Below, one piece after another: positions 12,018-21,584 of a stretch of DNA of 64,000 nucleotides (position 1 is its first letter; every line of letters begins with the position of its first letter). A program made the translations under genes and the position numbers. The notes beneath the pieces are model-generated. The model did not search any database. It was given only the letters and a program-made list of their open reading frames with translations, and was not told the DNA's origin. Location: NCBI RefSeq assembly GCF_011075055.1, contig NW_025401167.1, forward strand, positions 1 through 64,000. Direction: 5' to 3'. Source of the DNA: Mangifera indica (Eukaryota; Streptophyta; Magnoliopsida; Sapindales; Anacardiaceae).

Positions 12018-12475
12018 TTAATTTAACTAACCATGGAACACGAATACGAGTCAGGTCCACCTGAGCCTGATTGCCTATGCCGTGGGTCTCACGTTAAAAT
12101 TTGAAAGAGATGGTGTTTGACCGGGGATGTTGACCCTCAATAATTATAATAAATTATAATAGTAATTATAATAATAATATAAGGTTAAATAACTCCTAAT
12201 TCCAGTCAATTAATAATTTTGACTTTGTCTTAACAGTGGACTAACCGAATTACTAATTACGCAATTTACACTTCAAAGACTATAACGACACCGCATTCTG
12301 TCAACACAAGAAGACAGGCAAAGTAGAGTGTCCACTGGTTCAGGCCGAAAAAATCTACCTGTCTCTTCCTCTCCCTAAACGCAGTGAATGGCCGCCCATT
12401 CTTCTCATCTTCTGTTTTCTTAACCGTGAACCGCCCAAAATTTAACCCTAACTGCAAAACCACTTAACAGAAACC
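12018..12475 (+). promoter_or_regulatory. Conserved 5' flank of BIR copy B with W-box cores
   Basis: This is nearly identical to the flanks of copies A and C. W-box cores lie at 12117-12122, 12130-12135 and 12219-12224, and inverted at 12204-12209. If copy B is transcribed it should share much of its control with copy C. Confidence 0.5.
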
Positions 12476-13204
12476 ATGAACATCTACTTCTTCTTAGCTT
12501 CACTCTTGGTCTTGACCTCTTTTTCTGTTATTTTTTCCATTGATGATGATGTGAAGTGTCTTGAAGGCATCCAGGCATCTCTCAAAGACCCTGAAGGGAA
12601 GCTTTCCTGGTCCTTCGCCAATCCCACTGTCGAGTCAATCTGCAAGCTAAACGGCGTGTCGTGTTGGAACCAGAAGGAGGCCCGAATCATCAGTCTGGAT
12701 TTAGGTTCAATGCAACTCTCCGGTCGACTGCCCGAGTCCTTGAACCTCTGTCACAGCTTGCAAACTCTGAATCTCTCGAATAACGATATCTCCGGGCCGA
12801 TTCCGGTGGAGCTCTGCTCCTGGCTGCCTTACATAGTGACACTTGATCTCTCAAACAATCAACTTTCCGGTCCCATCCCATCTCAGATAGTTGGGTGCGA
12901 GTATCTTAACAAGCTTGTCTTAAGTAACAATAAATTGTCGGGTTCGATTCCGTACGAAGTGGGCCGGTTGGATCGGTTAAGGGAATTTTCTGTTGCTGGG
13001 AATGCTCTGTCTGGATCAATACCGTCTGATCTTGCGAAATTTAAAGGAGAAAGTTTTGAAGGGAATAAAGGACTCTGTGGGAATCCTTTGGGGAAATGCC
13101 GAGGGTCGCCTGGTAAGCGTCTTGGTATTTTCATTGCTGCTGGTGTTATTGGTGTTTTGGCTTCTGTGTTTTTGGGGATTGTGTTTGTGGTGGTTTTTCG
13201 TTAG
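12476..13204 (+). pseudogene. BIR2-class LRR receptor, copy B, truncated inside the membrane span
   Basis: The 242-aa frame has the signal peptide, LRR cap, about five LRRs and the first part of a membrane span. It is much closer to full-length copy C than copy A is. A single missing G in the tryptophan-rich part of the span (near 13183-13186) shifts the frame, and the next TAG (13202-13204) ends it. Homology to copy C stops within a few bases of that stop, and no kinase-like domain follows. The frame-shifted tail stays hydrophobic (IVFVVVFR), so the product could still insert in membranes or be secreted. Whether it is a dead copy or an expressed short receptor needs transcript evidence. Confidence 0.8.
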
Positions 13205-14467
13205 GCATAGTTGTTAGTCATAAAAGCATTTTGATTTACATTAAAGATAATTATTAAGTTATTTTCTTATAACTTTCTTTTGAAGGTTAATCTAAGCATT
13301 ATTTCTTCATAACCTTTTTTAAAAGTTATTATATCAAAATTTCATAATTCTCTTTTGAGATTTAATAATCATTATATTTATTATTTTTAAACTCTCTTTT
13401 ACAAGTGAATAATAATTATTAAACTGATAATTAATTAAAAATTAAAAACAGTAATTATGTTTTCTTGATGGTAGTTTTTTTTGCTTTTTTAATATACCTA
13501 CAAATATAAAGTCTTTAGCCTTACCATTATAAAAAATCTATAATAATATCATCATTGTATTATCATTTTTATATTTTACTGGTATAGACTAGAAGACACT
13601 CACAAGAGAGATGAGAGTTTATGTTAATTGTTTTGCTTGAACAACAATAGTTAGAGCATCGTGTATATTTTTATTATGTATATTTAAAATATGGAATAAA
13701 CAACAATATTGCTTTCAATAGAAATATTGTTTTCATTTGTGGGATCAGAGCCTCACTCATGTCATGTTGTTCAGTATTAAGATCAAAGATTTTTTTTGTC
13801 ATTTATTTTGTTTTATAAGATTTATCATATATGATATGTGTGTGTTGTGTATATATATATATATATATATAATGTTGATATCATATAATTTTATGTAACC
13901 AATTCATATAACACATTGAATTTTTTGTTATAAATTTGATTTCTTTTGATGCATGTATTCGTCTCAAGAAGATGACGTTGTACTTGTCTCTTTATCAGAC
14001 AAAGATAATTTGTCTTTACTTGATGAAATCGGTCAAGTGGAAACGCTGCTAGGGAGAGAAGAAGATGGTGGTAAGGTCGACTGACAAAGGGAACGACAAT
14101 CGATCATTGGAGATGGAAGAAATTATCTTTACAGAGAAATATAGTTTTTTAAAATTTAAAATTAGAGAAAAATTGTTAGTTTTCTAAATTAAAAAGAAAA
14201 AATAATATAAATGCTTAAGGTTTTAGAGTTTAATAGTAAAATGACGATTTTACCATTTATCTTAATAAAAAATTCTACCAAAAGTTAGTTTATAAATGAA
14301 TATCTGATATAAATATGTTATTGAAATTAGTGTAAAACCTGGTGGTAAATAATCCTGTGCCCTTTTTTAAATTTAAGTAAAGAAAAAGAGGTTAAGAGTA
14401 ATAATGAAAAAAATGTATCGTATGCCGATTAATTTGAAAAAGAAAAAGTAAATTCAAAATTAAGAAA
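13205..14467. other. Intergenic DNA between BIR copies B and C
   Basis: No gene seen. It includes a long TA run near 13849-13870 and a family 1-like right end near 14362. From about 14367 the DNA matches the region in front of copy B from about 11385 (shared ATGCCGATTAATTTGAAAAA), marking the left part of the B/C duplication unit. Confidence 0.4.
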
Positions 14468-15139
14468 GGCCAAAGGATTATTTTCCACCCAAAGTATGTT
14501 GTTTCTCAAATTTTCTCTCGTTAACTTTGAAAATCTCATTTATTTATTTATAGATGGTTAAAATTAACTGAGTTCGTTGATTATATCATTTTCCTCCATA
14601 AATCCTAAAAACTAATAATTTTCTTTCAATCTAAGTTTTCAAAAATAACATTTTCCCTTCAGAGTTTTTAATTTTCAGATTTAATTTTTCGGTGATGTTT
14701 TTTCCTCTCTCGTGACCTCCAGGTGATATCTCTTCCTCTCTGACGCGACCTTCTTTCAGTAGTTCTCCTAGGTATCATTATTGACGCGCCTAGGAGAACC
14801 ATCGAAAGGAGGCCGTGTCGGAGAGAAAGAGTCATCGCTTTGAGGTCCTTAGAGAGAAAGAAATGTTGTTGAAAAATTGAATCTGAAAAATTAGAAACCC
14901 TAAGAGAAAAATGTTATTTTTGAAAACTTGGGTTAGAGAAAATTGTTACTTTTTAGGGTTTAGAGGGGGAAAAATGAAATCAAATTTAAGTTTATTTTTA
15001 ATTTTATAGATAAAATGATAATTTTACTTTTGAAACCGTTAATTTTAACTGTCTATAAGTGAGTAGATGGAGTTTTCAAAGTTAACAAAGGAAAACTTAA
15101 GAAATCAACACACTTTGGGTAGGAAATAGTCCTTTGGCC
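14468..15139. mobile_element. Family 1 Mutator-like element present only in the copy C unit
   Basis: It starts GGCCAAAGGATTATTTTCCA and ends AAATAGTCCTTTGGCC, with exact 9-bp target duplications ATTAAGAAA at 14459-14467 and 15140-15148. The matching place in the copy B unit (about 11474-11490) has a single ATTAAGAAA and no insert, so this insertion is younger than the B/C duplication. The interior has arms that mirror each other. No coding capacity. Confidence 0.88.
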
Positions 15140-15165
15140 ATTAAGAAAAGAAGGCTTTAATTTAA

Positions 15166-15740
15166 GGCCAAAATACTTATTCTCACCCAAGATTTAACCA
15201 AAACCAAAGGTTATACTTACTAACTTTCAAAAATTTAAATACTCATATTATTTGTTAAATTTTGTTATTATTGTTAAAAATAAAATTATCATTTAAAAAA
15301 ACTAAAAATTTATCTTTTTTTTCTCAAATTTAGTTTTTTAACAAATTCTTCTTACCCAAAATTTAAAAAATGAATATTTCCTCCTGTAGTGTTTTTAACT
15401 ACTATTGTCAATGGCCAAAGATAGTAATTGTTGAGTTTTTTTCTCTCTATTGACTTCTTTTTTTATCTCAATTTATTTTTGACCATCATCAATTGATAAC
15501 GACTTTTCTTTACATCCTAACGGAAATGATGATTTGTCTGAAAAAATTTATTAAATTTTTAAAATTAAAAAATAAAATATAATAATTTTTTAATTTTTTA
15601 AATGTTTTTATTAAATAATAATTTTATTTTTAATAGTAATAATAAAATATACTAAACAAATAAGTATGCAAGTTTTTAGTAAATAACGGCTATAAATTTG
15701 GGTTGGTCATAAAGCGCGGGTGAGAATAAGTCTTTTTACC
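15166..15740. mobile_element. Family 1 Mutator-like element upstream of BIR copy C
   Basis: The left end is GGCCAAAATACTTATTCTCA and the right end GAGAATAAGTCTTTTTACC. Exact 9-bp duplications TTAATTTAA lie at 15157-15165 and 15741-15749. The same insertion is found in front of copies A and B, so it predates the gene duplications. Confidence 0.88.
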
Positions 15741-16227
15741 TTAATTTAACTAGTCATGAAACACGAATAGAAGTTAGGTTCATCTGAGCCTGACTGCCTC
15801 AGCCGTGTGCCTCACGTTTAAATTTGAGAGCGACGGTGTTTGACCCGGCTGATCAAAATGGGTAAACGAGTGTTCATGTTGATATAATTATAATAAATTA
15901 TAATAATAATAAACAACAAAATTCCATAAATGAAGGTTGAATAGCTCCTAATTCCAGTCAATTAATAATTTTGACTTTGTCTTAACAGTGGACTAACCGA
16001 AGTACTAATTGCGCAATTTACACTTCAAGGACTATAACGACGCCGTATTCTGTCAACACAAGAAGACACGCAAAGTAGAGTGTCCACTGGTTCAGGCAGA
16101 AAAAATCTACCTGTCTCTTCCTCTCCCTAAACGCAGTGAATGGCCGCCCATTCTTCTCATCTTCTGTTTTCTTAACCTTGAACCGCCCAAAATTTAACCC
16201 TAACTGCAAAACCACTCAACAGAAACC
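15741..16227 (+). promoter_or_regulatory. 5' flank of full-length BIR gene with W-box cores
   Basis: It is shared with copies A and B. W-box cores lie at 15840-15845 and 15971-15976, and inverted at 15956-15961. The second TTGACC present in A and B has been lost here. A CT-rich leader precedes the ATG context AACAGAAACCATG. Confidence 0.5.
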
Positions 16228-18042
16228 ATGAACATCTACTTCTTCTTAGCTTCACTCTTGGTCTTGACCTCTTTTTCTGTTATTTTTTCCATTGATGATG
16301 ATGTGAAGTGTCTTGAAGGCATCCAGACATCTCTCAAAGACCCTGAAGGGAAGCTTTCCTGGTCCTTCGCCAATACCACTGTCGAGTCAATCTGCAAGCT
16401 AAACGGCGTGTCGTGTTGGAACCAGAAGGAGGCCCGAATCATCAGTCTGGATTTAGGTTCAATGCAACTCTCCGGTCGACTGCCCGAGTCCTTGAACCTC
16501 TGTCACAGCTTGCAAACTCTGGATCTCTCGAATAACGATATCTCCGGGCCGATTCCGGTGGAGCTCTGCTCCTGGCTGCCTTTCATAGTGAAACTTGATC
16601 TCTCAAACAATCAACTTTCCGGTCCCATCCCATCTCAGATAGTTGAGTGCAAGTATCTTAACAGACTTTTCTTAAGTAACAATAAATTGTCGGGTTCGAT
16701 TCCGTACGGAGTGGGCCGGTTGGATCGGTTAAAGGAATTTTCTGTTGCTGGGAATGCTCTGTCTGGATCAATACCGTCTGATCTTGCGAAATTTAAAGGA
16801 GAAAGTTTTGAAGGGAATAAAGGACTCTGTGGGAAGCCTTTGGGGAAATGTGGAGGGTTGAGTGGTAAGAGTCTTGGTATTATTATTGCTGCTGGTGTTA
16901 TTGGTGCTTTGTTTTCTATGTTTTTGGGGTTTGTGATTTGGTGGTGGTTTTTCGTTAGATATAATCGGAAGAAAAGAGGATATGGTGTTGACGATGGGAA
17001 AGATGATAGTAGTTGGATTCAATTATTGCGTTCACATAAGCTTGTTCAGGTTTCTTTGTTTCAGAAACCCATTGTTAAGATTAAACTGGCTGATTTGTTG
17101 GTTGCTACAAACAGTTTTAATGCTGGAAATATTATTATTTCTACAAGAACTGGGGTTTCCTACAAGGCAGTGTTGCCTGATGGCTCTGCCTTGGTGATTA
17201 AGAGGCTAAGTGCTTGTAAGCTTGGTGAGAAGCAGTTTCAGTCAGAGATGAATAGGTTGGGGCAGCTTAGACATCCCAATTTGGTGCCATTGTTGGGATT
17301 TTGTGTTGTGGAGGAAGAGAGGCTTTTGTTGTACAAGCACATGCCTAATGGGACATTGTACTCGCTGCTACATGGAAATGGTTTTGTTGAGAGTCAGCAT
17401 GGTGTTTTGGATTGGTCTACCAGGCTTCGGATTGGTGTGGGTGTGGCAAGAGGATTGGCTTGGCTGCACCATGGGTGCCAATCACCGTATATGCACCAGT
17501 ATGTTAGTTCTAATGTGATTCTTATTGATGATGATTTTGATGCCAGGGTAACGGATTTTGGACTGGCAAGGCTTGTTGGTTCTCGTGATTCTAATGATAG
17601 TTCTTTCATCAATGGAGATTTGGGAGAGTTTGGTTATGTTGCTCCAGAGTGCTCAAGCACTATGGTTGCTTCATTGAAAGGGGACGTTTATGGTTTTGGA
17701 GTTTTGCTGTTAGAATTGGTTACTGGTCAGAAGCCTATTGAAGTGAGCATTGCAGAGGAAGGATTTGAGGGAAATTTGGTTAACTGGGTTAACCATTTAG
17801 TAATCACTGGTCGAAGTAAAGATGCCATTGATAAGGCTTTATGTGGGAAAGGTAATGACGATGAAATTACACAGTTTCTGAAGGTTGCTTGTACTTGTGT
17901 GGTTTCTAGGCCTAAGGATAGGCCTTCTATGTATCAGATATATGAGTCATTGAAGAGCATGGCTGAGAGACATGGTTTCTTTGAGGAGTATGAGGAATTC
18001 CCATTGATCTTTGGTAAACAAGATCCTGAATTTAAGGAGTAG
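16228..18042 (+). CDS. BIR2: BIR2-class LRR receptor-like pseudokinase (BAK1-interacting, LRR-RLK subfamily X)
   Basis: This single 604-aa exon encodes a signal peptide (1-22), an N-terminal LRR cap with C28/C57/C63, about five LRRs to residue 185, a GLCGKPLG cap at 199-206, a membrane span at about 216-242, a basic RKKRG, and a kinase-like domain from about 290 to 580. The kinase fold is degenerate: the glycine loop is replaced by ISTRTGVSYKA, and the catalytic HRD is HQY (423-425). The VIK lysine (K325), DFG (443-445) and APE (472-474) remain. BIR proteins are known to bind the co-receptor BAK1 at the plasma membrane and to restrain its pairing with ligand-binding receptors. The length matches the family and the lack of introns fits. 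It could equally be named BIR3 or BIR4; the exact paralog needs a phylogeny. It is the last and only complete copy of a three-member tandem array. Confidence 0.9.
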   Translation: MNIYFFLASLLVLTSFSVIFSIDDDVKCLEGIQTSLKDPEGKLSWSFANTTVESICKLNGVSCWNQKEARIISLDLGSMQLSGRLPESLNLCHSLQTLDLSNNDISGPIPVELCSWLPFIVKLDLSNNQLSGPIPSQIVECKYLNRLFLSNNKLSGSIPYGVGRLDRLKEFSVAGNALSGSIPSDLAKFKGESFEGNKGLCGKPLGKCGGLSGKSLGIIIAAGVIGALFSMFLGFVIWWWFFVRYNRKKRGYGVDDGKDDSSWIQLLRSHKLVQVSLFQKPIVKIKLADLLVATNSFNAGNIIISTRTGVSYKAVLPDGSALVIKRLSACKLGEKQFQSEMNRLGQLRHPNLVPLLGFCVVEEERLLLYKHMPNGTLYSLLHGNGFVESQHGVLDWSTRLRIGVGVARGLAWLHHGCQSPYMHQYVSSNVILIDDDFDARVTDFGLARLVGSRDSNDSSFINGDLGEFGYVAPECSSTMVASLKGDVYGFGVLLLELVTGQKPIEVSIAEEGFEGNLVNWVNHLVITGRSKDAIDKALCGKGNDDEITQFLKVACTCVVSRPKDRPSMYQIYESLKSMAERHGFFEEYEEFPLIFGKQDPEFKE

Positions 18043-19304
18043 CTTTGGTGGGTAAAGAAAGAGAAGCACAAAAAATTGTAACCAATTTTGCGTCTGGCAG
18101 CATTATAGGGCATTTCTATCACTAAAATGTATGCTTTGTTATGGAATTCCTTCTCAGTAATTGCTATGGTTTCCACATGGAGAGGATTCCCTGTATTAGT
18201 GCTCATTTATTTGATAATTCTGTTACTTCTGTCTTTTGTATATTAAATGAAGCAGTATGCTCTGTAGTTTAGGAGATTTTTGTTATCAATTTATCATTAT
18301 GGTAAATGCTGCTTCTGCCTCTTGGTTTTTCGTTCATTGATATTTCTGGATGATTATGCTATCTAATATTACCAAAGGGAAACCAATTCTCTGGCTTTAT
18401 TGTCATGTGAATTTACTTCTTTGATGTTTGTTTTGCCATCTATCATTGTTTTGCAAGCTTCGAGTGATGTTTCTAAATGCCTCGTGATTCTATATTATGA
18501 TCGAATCCAGGTTTCCTTGATGCCAGTCTCCTGATTTTGGATGAATTTTTTATTGATAATGCACTGTGTTTTTTTGGGTATTGTTTGTTCAATGCTGCAG
18601 TGTTTCTGATATTTTTAAATCAGCACAAAATCTCTTTCTCTGTGTAATTCAATTGAGATTGAGGAAAGGGAAGGCCATTTAGAATCAATTGCAGGAACCA
18701 TGCTACTTTATTTTTGTTGGGGAAGGTGATAAATGACTTTCTTTCAACTTTTTCCAGGACATCTCAACCCAAGTGGTGTTATACACTTTAATCAACCTTG
18801 TTATGCCCTGTCCATGCATTTAATTTATATTTGTCTATATTACTGTTGTAAACAATGACATGGTTGATTTTAATTTTCTCTCTAAGCTGTGCAAAGACAG
18901 CTCGAAAATTCTGTCAAAGGCACTGTATTCAGTATTTTACCAGTCACAAACTGATATGGCTTGGGTTCTTAAGAAATTATGATGAGGTGATGGCATGGCA
19001 CACAGGATTCCCGTGATGATATTGCATAAATCAGACTGATATTCAGAGGGGTGGTTAACTTAGAAGCATGAAATGGAAGGAAAATGAAATGCATATGGTT
19101 TATGAATGGCGTTTTTCTGGGCCTGGTTAGGTTAGAAACAACGCTTTTGTAATTTGAATTCATAGACCACGTGCTTCTGACCGACCCTACTTCCCCTCCT
19201 TCGTTCCTCATTCAGACCCTTTAATGCATGGTTAATGTGCATCATGCAGCGAGGTCGTTTTGCTTTTTGGGTCAACGGTGCAAAGGCATCACTGCTTGAA
19301 TCAA
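18043..19304. other. BIR 3' flank and intergenic DNA
   Basis: The first few hundred bases are probably the 3' untranslated region of the full-length BIR gene. The rest is T-rich, single-copy-looking DNA with no recognised gene. Confidence 0.4.
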
Positions 19305-19991
19305 GGCCAAAGGCCTATTTTTCTTTCAAATTTTAACGTAAAGATAAAAATATATTTATAAAATTTTAAAAATTTTAAATATTTATTTATAGATTATCTC
19401 CTATTAAAATATATTATTAAAACTAAAAATAAAATTATTATTTTATTAATAATATTAAAAAATATATAATTTTACCTCACATCTCTCTATAGACTAATAC
19501 GTTCGTGGCTGGAGAACGAGTTTTCGTAATGATCGTCTATATTTGAAGCTGAATTGATAAAAAATATGACGGATTATTGTCATTCGGAGTTGATTCAATG
19601 AAGCTTCTTTGTTTTCGAGTTTCATCCCCATCAGGGTTTCATCTGGTATCGTCGATGACAATAAAGGGAGACACACAAAAGGCTGATCGATATTGAAACT
19701 GATTGGTTATCATCATCATCGTTGCTAGAATTTACAGCAAATCTTAAAGATTTGGAAAGAAAAAATTTATTTTTTAAAGTTAAGGCTAAAGGTAAAATAT
19801 GATTCTTCAAAACTCAATAAGATAAAATTATATATTTTTTAATATTATTGATAAAATGATGATTTTATTTTTAATCATAATAAATTTTTTTAACAATAAT
19901 TAGTTCATAAATAAATATTTAAAAATTTTAAATTCTATAAATATACATTTATCTTTACATTAAAATTTGAGTCAGAAATACTATTTTGGCC
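19305..19991. mobile_element. Family 1 Mutator-like element
   Basis: The left end GGCCAAAGGCCTATTTTTCT is mirrored by the right end (AGAAATACTATTTTGGCC), and the inverted similarity continues inward through TAAAGATAAA. The flanks share CTTGAATC: it precedes the left end at 19295-19302 and follows the right end at 19992-19999, an 8-9-bp duplication offset by one or two bases. No coding capacity. Confidence 0.72.
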
Positions 19992-20129
19992 CTTGAATCT
20001 ATGGATGTCCTGTGAGCCAATTTGCTCAATCTTATAATTGGCGTGAAAGAGAAGACCGTAGAAGCGAGTTAATTGAGCTTCAATAGTAGAAGATGACTAG
20101 TAATAATCCGCTCTCAACACCATCACGCT

Positions 20130-20839
20130 TAGGGATGACAATTTGGACCCGATTTTAAGGGTTTTGACCCTTTTTGACCCTAAAGGAGAGGGGATTTTCC
20201 AATAAAAATGGGAAAAGGGGCGGGGATGGGAACGAAAAAAATCTCCGTAATCGAAGACAGGTCAGGGACGGGGATACATATGTCCCCGCCCCGCCCCGCC
20301 CCGCCCCGCCCCTCCCCTAAATCAAATTACACAAAAAAAACAAATTATAAACTTGATAAAATCAATTGAAGTGAATGAAAAATGTTAAATTTAATGTTAT
20401 TATAAAATTACCCTAAATCACATACATGAAGAGCTACTAATGAAGAGATTGATTATTGCATATTGTTAGATTTTATTAAAACTTTGTATTTGAACTAAAA
20501 TAATAATGAATATTTTGTAGCTTTTGTAACAAGTGATATTTTGGGAGAATATGATTTATTTTATTTATTGAAATACATAAAGGAATTAAAATTTATATTT
20601 GCGGGTATGGAGAGGGGATTTTTCCCCGAGGGGACGGGGCGGGGATAAGGAGGAGATTTTTTCCCGCGGGGACGGGGAGGGGATGGGGAGGAGATTTTCC
20701 TTCGCGGAGAGGGGACGGGGATTATTTGTTATCCCCATAAAGGAGACGGGGCGGGGACAGAGATTGATATCCCTTACGGGGACGGGGATGGGGACGGGGA
20801 TTGATATCCCCTCCCCGCCCCTCCCCATTGCCATCCGTA
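20130..20839. mobile_element. hAT-type non-autonomous element with perfect 8-bp target duplication
   Basis: The 710-bp element starts TAGGGATGACAAT and ends ATTGCCATCCGTA (2 mismatches in 13). It is flanked by exact ATCACGCT copies at 20122-20129 and 20840-20847. Eight-base duplications and TA-starting ends fit hAT elements of the Tam3/nDart kind. The subterminal arms are extremely G/C-structured: a C4-G array at 20284-20316 on one side and G4-run motifs at 20668-20688 and 20778-20799 on the other. Open frames through these arms (Gly-Asp or Pro-Val repeats) are composition artefacts. No transposase is present. Confidence 0.88.
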
Positions 20840-20877
20840 ATCACGCTAGCTTTATCTCCAATCTTATTTTTAATGAA

Positions 20878-21584
20878 GGTCAAATGGCTAATCCCACCTG
20901 AGGTTTTATGAAATGGCATATTTTTACTCATTAAATTTAAAAAAAAAACCTCATCAATTAAATTTTTCAACAAATTTTGTTAACTTTTTTTTATTTTTTT
21001 ATAAAAATTACTAAAAAGAAAAAAAAACCTAATAACACTTCACTACTAAGATTTTATTAAATAATTTTATACCCTAATTTATATTAATTTTAATTAAAAA
21101 TTATTAATTTAATTATAAATAAAAGTGTCAATGTGATTTTTAAAGATATTAGGGGTGTTAAAAAATTTTAAGGGTTTTCTAAATTTGAAAAAAGTTTCAG
21201 GTGTTTTTGAAATTTTTAAAATTTTAATATACCTCCTAATATTTTTAAAATTTATAATTACACCCAAAAATACATAATAAATAAAGCATATAAAGGTCAT
21301 ATTATAAACTATTGATATTATTATATTTTTATAATATATGAGATGAGTATGAAAATTTTTTAAATAAAATAGGGAAAATATTCATTTACCCTTCATAAGT
21401 TCTTAAAACATTGATATCCTACAATATATCTCTACTATAATATTTGAAAAAAACGATATAAATACTTTTTGACGGTTGAAATTAATAGTTGATTTTGACA
21501 TATGGGTGCAAAATTGGGTTTTCCAAACTTAATAGATGAGATTAGTCGTTTACCAAACCTTGGGTGGGACATAGTGATTTGGCC
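20878..21584. mobile_element. Family 1 Mutator-like element (old copy)
   Basis: The left end GGTCAAATGGCTAATCCCAC mirrors the right end (GTGGGACATAGTGATTTGGCC). It lies 38 bases after the hAT element. The flanking 9-mers (TTTAATGAA and TTTTAAAAA) are only weakly alike, so the target duplication has decayed. Confidence 0.65.

Noticed and set aside
12476..13204. Copy B as an intact LRR receptor-like protein gene
   Set aside because: Direct comparison with copy C shows a one-base deletion and loss of all downstream homology. It is called a truncated copy, with expression left open.
20586..20901. Open frames on both strands rich in Gly-Asp or Pro-Val repeats
   Set aside because: They run through the G-run and C-run arms of a well-bounded hAT element and exist because such tracts lack stop codons. 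The same happens at 47848-48214 and 5909-6327.
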